A stretch of 64,000 nucleotides of DNA, taken from Ketobacter sp963922875 (GTDB lineage Bacteria; Pseudomonadota; Gammaproteobacteria; Pseudomonadales; Ketobacteraceae). The notes under the pieces were generated by a model, which ran no database searches, had not been told where the DNA came from, and was given only the letters and a program-made list of their open reading frames with translations. Location of the stretch: the NCBI GenBank assembly GCA_963922875.1, contig CAWUJH010000002.1, positions 310,001-374,000 of the forward strand, given 5' to 3'. Position numbers and translations under genes: made by a program. This document shows positions 60,883 through 64,000 of this stretch, one piece after another (positions within the stretch are counted from its first letter, which is position 1; each line of letters begins with the position of its first letter).

Positions 60883-61104
60883 ATGCCAAGCGTAATGATT
60901 CGTCAGAATCCTGAGGGTATCATGACTCTCTATATCCCAAAAAAAGACTTGGAAGAAACCGTTGTTTCTATCGAGCACGAACTACCAGACTGTTGGGGTG
61001 GTAAATTCACACTAGCGGATGGATCCAGTTATTTTATTGAACCTCTTAAAGAGCCCCCTTCATTACCAATTACGCTGCGTGCTAAGCGAGGCGAGGAGGG
61101 TTAG
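60883..61104 (+). CDS. nifT: NifT
   Basis: 73-residue NifT/FixU protein: PSVMIRQNPEGIMTLYIPKK and GGKFTLADGSSYFIEPL are family motifs. Small beta-rich protein of unclear role, always just behind nifK. TGGAG precedes the ATG at 60883. Confidence 0.93.
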   Translation: MPSVMIRQNPEGIMTLYIPKKDLEETVVSIEHELPDCWGGKFTLADGSSYFIEPLKEPPSLPITLRAKRGEEG

Positions 61105-61106
61105 TC

Positions 61107-61814
61107 ATGTCCAGTTCAACAATCACAGACGAAGTGGCGTTACGTGTCGGGTTAGCGGCCAGAGTTTTGCCAGATATGGATGTAAGATTGTTGTTGGAAA
61201 TATTGACCAACATCATTGGCCAACCACTCACTGGTGGTAAACTAGCAAAAATTCGCTCCAATCGTTTTAGAATAGCAGCGGCAGATCATTTGCAAAACGC
61301 TAGCGATGAGGAGATCAAGACGGCGCTGTCTTTTCTAAAAGGTCGTGGAATAAAGCTTGAAGCGGAACCCTTGCCAGAAGTTGAGGATTACGCTGATGGC
61401 GATATGCCTGGTTCCATTCGAGTTGCCTGCAGTTCAGAAAGCGGAGACCGCATCGATGCCCATTTCGGCTCTTGCCCGCGCTTTCTAATTTATCAGTTAT
61501 CGGCTAAGGAAATCAGGCTAGTCGCTATTCGTCAGGTCCCGGTGTTTCATGAAGATGACGATAAGAACGTGAAACGTTCTGAGTTAATCAATGATTGTCA
61601 TGTGTTGTGCACCAAGTCAATCGGTGGCCCGGCAGCGGCCAAGGTGGTGCGCGCTGGTTTGCATCCTATGAAAGTTCCTGACGTCGTTGATGCCAAATCA
61701 TTTCTACAGCGTCTTCAAATCGTATTACAGGGTAATCCACCACCCTGGCTGGCAAAGGTTATGGGTGAGAAACCAGAGCAAAGAGTGCGCTTTCAACAGG
61801 AGGCTATGCAATGA
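61107..61814 (+). CDS. nifY: NifY, FeMo-co/apo-dinitrogenase binding protein
   Basis: 235-residue NifY. The N-terminal helical domain (VALRVGLAARVLPDMDVRLL) and the C-terminal NifX-like core (IDAHFGSCPRFLIYQL, DCHVLCTKSIGGPAAAKVVR) parallel the NafY at 48544. It stabilises cofactor-free NifDK. It starts two bases after nifT and overlaps the next gene by four. Confidence 0.92.
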   Translation: MSSSTITDEVALRVGLAARVLPDMDVRLLLEILTNIIGQPLTGGKLAKIRSNRFRIAAADHLQNASDEEIKTALSFLKGRGIKLEAEPLPEVEDYADGDMPGSIRVACSSESGDRIDAHFGSCPRFLIYQLSAKEIRLVAIRQVPVFHEDDDKNVKRSELINDCHVLCTKSIGGPAAAKVVRAGLHPMKVPDVVDAKSFLQRLQIVLQGNPPPWLAKVMGEKPEQRVRFQQEAMQ

Positions 61815-62074
61815 TTAATCGTGAAATTTTAGGTAAGGTTTTGGCCCTGGTAGAGTCGAAAGGGTTAAGCGATGATACTATTTCATTACTGCGAAGCAGC
61901 TTTCCCGGTTGTCACTTTACTTATTGTATGGATGACGATGTGGTTTATTCCCAAGCCTATATTGAGCGCGATGATTTCAATGTTTACCTGGTTGATTCCA
62001 GAGAACATTGTTCGAAGTTAACGCAGGATGCGGATATTGCTTCTGGCGTGGTATTAGCGGAGATAGTGGCCTGA
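61811..62074 (+). CDS. Small conserved nif-region protein (DUF6129-like), 87 aa
   Basis: 87 residues, helical start (REILGKVLALVESKGLSDDT) and a short beta part with CHFTYCMDDDVVYSQAY, then HCSKLTQDADIASG. Three Cys and two His could bind metal. Stop-start overlap with nifY shows cotranslation. Homologous genes follow nifY in other gammaproteobacterial nif operons; function unknown. Confidence 0.8.
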   Translation: MINREILGKVLALVESKGLSDDTISLLRSSFPGCHFTYCMDDDVVYSQAYIERDDFNVYLVDSREHCSKLTQDADIASGVVLAEIVA

Positions 62075-62092
62075 ACGAGAGGGTCCTCTAAT

Positions 62093-62866
62093 ATGACGGA
62101 TTCAAACGATGACAATTTGACGCCCATAGCGGATTGTCGGAGCTGTAGATTTCGACGTTCCTTGTTGCTTAGCGGTCGTTGCATGCCTGGTGATCGTTGT
62201 GTCATGGTGGATAGCGGACGTCAGATTGACCGCTTTTTTCGGATGAATCCTGAATTGGCCCCTCAGTATGTGGCGGACGCCTTTTGGGAGCGGCGAGCGA
62301 TTACGGCGCGCTATGTTCCCGTGGAACAACTACCGTTGATGATCAACGATCCCGATGAAGCCGTACGGCGGGCCGTAGCTTATCGCTTGCCACGAGAGCG
62401 CTTGGTAGAGTTAATAAACGATGAGGATAGGGAAGTCAGAATCACCGTGGCTGACCGCCTGCCACTGGAATCTCTAGAAAAAATGGCTGCAGATCGAGAT
62501 TATCTGGTCAGAGCTTATGTGGTGCAGAGGATTCCTGTGGGTCGTTTGTTTCGCTTTATTCGGGATGAAGATCGTCAGGTGCGAAAACTGGTGGCGAGTC
62601 GTTTGCCCGAAGAAAGTTTGGGGTTAATGATTTCTGATCCTGAACCAGAAATACGACGTATTGTTGCATCAAGGCTTAAAGGTGATGCTGTGGTACCGTT
62701 GTTGCAGGACGCCGACTGGACCGTGCGTCTGGCGGCGGTTTACAATGCTCCCTTGAGTCGTCTTAGTGATATGGAAGATGATGACGATCCTGAGGTTAAA
62801 GCCGCCATCGCTGAGCGTTTGGCAAAATGTGAGTCTGAGACTGTGACTGATAAAGAGGGCGAGTAA
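62093..62866 (+). CDS. LRV leucine-rich-variant repeat protein with [4Fe-4S] site
   Basis: 257 residues. The N-terminal cluster module has Cys at positions 15, 18, 30 and 36 (DCRSCRFRRS, then GRCMPGDRC). About eight 24-residue LRV repeats follow (for example DPDEAVRRAVAYRLP, DEDREVRITVADRLP, DEDRQVRKLVASRLP). The repeat family was defined on a protein from the Azotobacter nif region. It ends overlapping the next gene by one base. Likely a binding scaffold near nitrogenase. Confidence 0.9.
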   Translation: MTDSNDDNLTPIADCRSCRFRRSLLLSGRCMPGDRCVMVDSGRQIDRFFRMNPELAPQYVADAFWERRAITARYVPVEQLPLMINDPDEAVRRAVAYRLPRERLVELINDEDREVRITVADRLPLESLEKMAADRDYLVRAYVVQRIPVGRLFRFIRDEDRQVRKLVASRLPEESLGLMISDPEPEIRRIVASRLKGDAVVPLLQDADWTVRLAAVYNAPLSRLSDMEDDDDPEVKAAIAERLAKCESETVTDKEGE

Positions 62867-63219
62867 TGGGTGACGCATCGTATCAAATTCCGCAGCACTT
62901 AAGAGAGTTTGTGGCGCAGTTTGGCTGGGATCTAGTGGCACGTCAGTTTGCGTCGGCCCACAAATTTCTTTCACCTGGCTTAGCCAACGACTTGTCCAGC
63001 GAACAATTAGAAGTACTGTTTGACGAGTTGATTGCGCACTTCGAGACAGATGACGTTGGTGTTGCGGTAGAGGCCATACAACTGGTGGATGAGGATAATC
63101 AATGGCTTTGGTTGTATGTCCCTTTAGAAGGCGACGGCGAGCTTGAAGCCCTAACCGTAGCGGTAAACTATCTGGATAACCGATATAGTATTGAAGAAAT
63201 TGAATGGGGTCGGTTTTAA
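62866..63219 (+). CDS. Uncharacterised 117-aa protein at the end of the nifHDK operon
   Basis: 117-residue acidic protein with no Cys or membrane segment. Recognisable stretches are HLREFVAQFGWDLVARQF and QWLWLYVPLEGDGELEAL. Overlap with the LRV gene places it in the operon. I do not recognise a family. It converges with the pyruvate kinase-like gene with only three bases between. Confidence 0.7.
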   Translation: MGDASYQIPQHLREFVAQFGWDLVARQFASAHKFLSPGLANDLSSEQLEVLFDELIAHFETDDVGVAVEAIQLVDEDNQWLWLYVPLEGDGELEALTVAVNYLDNRYSIEEIEWGRF

Positions 63220-63222
63220 AGT

Positions 63223-64000
63223 TCAAATATTAGCTTCATTTTGCTTTTGGAACACAGATGCGACGGCTAGCCGGCGTAGGGTGGTTTGACGTTTTAAGTA
63301 ATGCGCATCCATCCGCAAAATGATATTTTGGAGCATTTGCACAGTTTCCACAATGTAGGCACCTTTATTGAGCATGGCACACTCAGCAAATACGCTCATT
63401 GCTGCGTCTGACACTTCGGCTCTGGAGGGCAATCCGGTTTTAGCCATAGATTCCAGTATTTGAGTAGCCCAAATGACGGGAATATGGGCCGCTTCGCAAA
63501 GCCAGAGTATTTCTTGTTGTACCTCTGATAGACGTTCAAATCCTATTTCCACGGCCAGATCACCACGGGCAACCATAACGCCCACCGGGCGAGGGTATCG
63601 CAATGCGGCGAGTAAAATTCGGGGCAGGTTTTCGAAAGCTTGGCGGCTTTCGATTTTCAAAACCACACTCATATCTTCCCGCTTATGGGCAGTAAGCTCT
63701 CGGTGTAGACTGTCTACGTCCGATACTTTATTCACAAATGATAGTGCGACAATGTCTGCCAGTTCTACTACGGTGCTGAGATCCAGCTTGTCTTTTGAGG
63801 TGAGCGCCGTGATAGGGAATACAGAGTCTGGAAAATTAATGCCTTTTTCGGCTCGAAGTTTACGGCTGGTGGCCGCAGGATGAGTGATAGAGAGGTGTAT
63901 TGCTTCAGTGCTGATTCGCTCTATAACACCACCGATATGACCGTCGTCTAACCAAACACGATCGTTTGGCTTAGCATGGTAAAATGCTTCAGGTAAAGTG
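63223..64000 (-). CDS. Pyruvate kinase-like protein, C-terminal part (cut by window edge)
   Basis: The frame is open from the window end to 63223, about 258 residues. It shows the pyruvate kinase barrel motifs VWLDDGHIGG, KLRAEKGINFPDS, DIVALSFVN, VARGDLAVEIG and WATQILESMAKTGLPSRAE. The last part reads CAMLNKGAYIVETVQML where normal enzymes have a DAVMLSGETA segment and an allosteric domain, so the C-terminal domain is missing. The family of short kinase-like proteins is likely; enzymatic activity is unproven. An internal ATG or GTG does not mark the true start. Confidence 0.8.
   Translation of the reverse strand, partial: TLPEAFYHAKPNDRVWLDDGHIGGVIERISTEAIHLSITHPAATSRKLRAEKGINFPDSVFPITALTSKDKLDLSTVVELADIVALSFVNKVSDVDSLHRELTAHKREDMSVVLKIESRQAFENLPRILLAALRYPRPVGVMVARGDLAVEIGFERLSEVQQEILWLCEAAHIPVIWATQILESMAKTGLPSRAEVSDAAMSVFAECAMLNKGAYIVETVQMLQNIILRMDAHYLKRQTTLRRLAVASVFQKQNEANI

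Noticed and set aside
1..64000. tRNA, rRNA, CRISPR arrays, insertion sequences, draT/draG
   Set aside because: None seen on reading both strands; no direct-repeat array, no transposase-like gene and no ADP-ribosylation pair was found in the window.

Overview
The window reads as a single contig piece from a gram-negative gammaproteobacterium. The evidence is a type II secretion operon of Vibrio/Pseudomonas layout, a CusCBA copper/silver efflux operon, an Rnf complex, and an Azotobacter-type molybdenum nitrogenase island with NifL-NifA control. Gene content and a moderate GC content (mid-40s percent by eye) fit a marine diazotroph of the Cellvibrionaceae/Teredinibacter type. That assignment is inference from gene content, not from a marker gene.

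Layout. 1-6.5 kb: end of a type II secretion operon (gspI, cut by the window edge, then J, K, L, M, A, B), followed by a PilZ protein and an exported MORN-repeat protein. 8.2-19.7 kb: ordinary chromosomal genes (lrgAB on the minus strand, a 50-residue charged protein with a perfect terminator, glutathione reductase, a copper-efflux operon, a zinc membrane peptidase, a YbaK-type deacylase, a GH108 muramidase). 19.7-63.2 kb: the nif island. Its parts are: nifENX with two ferredoxins and accessory genes; iscA-nifUSV-cysE-(TPR)-nifWZM-clpX; nifF (minus); rnfABCDGEH (minus); nifLA; nifB-fdxN-nifOQ-rhodanese/ankyrin-grx-bolA-nafY; an insertion-like block of two non-nif genes (GGDEF/EAL protein and a diheme beta-propeller lipoprotein); a SIR2-like gene (minus); nifHDKTY with three small conserved genes. 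The window ends inside a pyruvate kinase-like gene on the minus strand.

How it works together. NifHDK is the enzyme. NifB, NifEN, NifX, NafY, NifY, NifV and NifQ make and carry FeMo-co. IscA, NifU, NifS, CysE and monothiol glutaredoxin/BolA supply Fe-S clusters. NifW, Z, M, T and ClpX mature or turn over components. Rnf, NifF and several ferredoxins supply low-potential electrons. NifL/NifA control it. Reading the intergenic regions by eye gives sigma54 -24/-12 elements before nifE, iscA, nifF, rnfA, nifB and nifH, and probably nifL. Eleven perfect TGT-N10-ACA NifA sites lie in the same regions.

The most interesting new points are two divergent genes that appear to share these NifA sites. 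One is a 51-residue single-pass membrane protein opposite nifE (too short for usual gene calling). The other is a SIR2-fold protein opposite nifH that lacks the usual catalytic His. Both have sigma54-like promoters ending 42 bases before their start codons.
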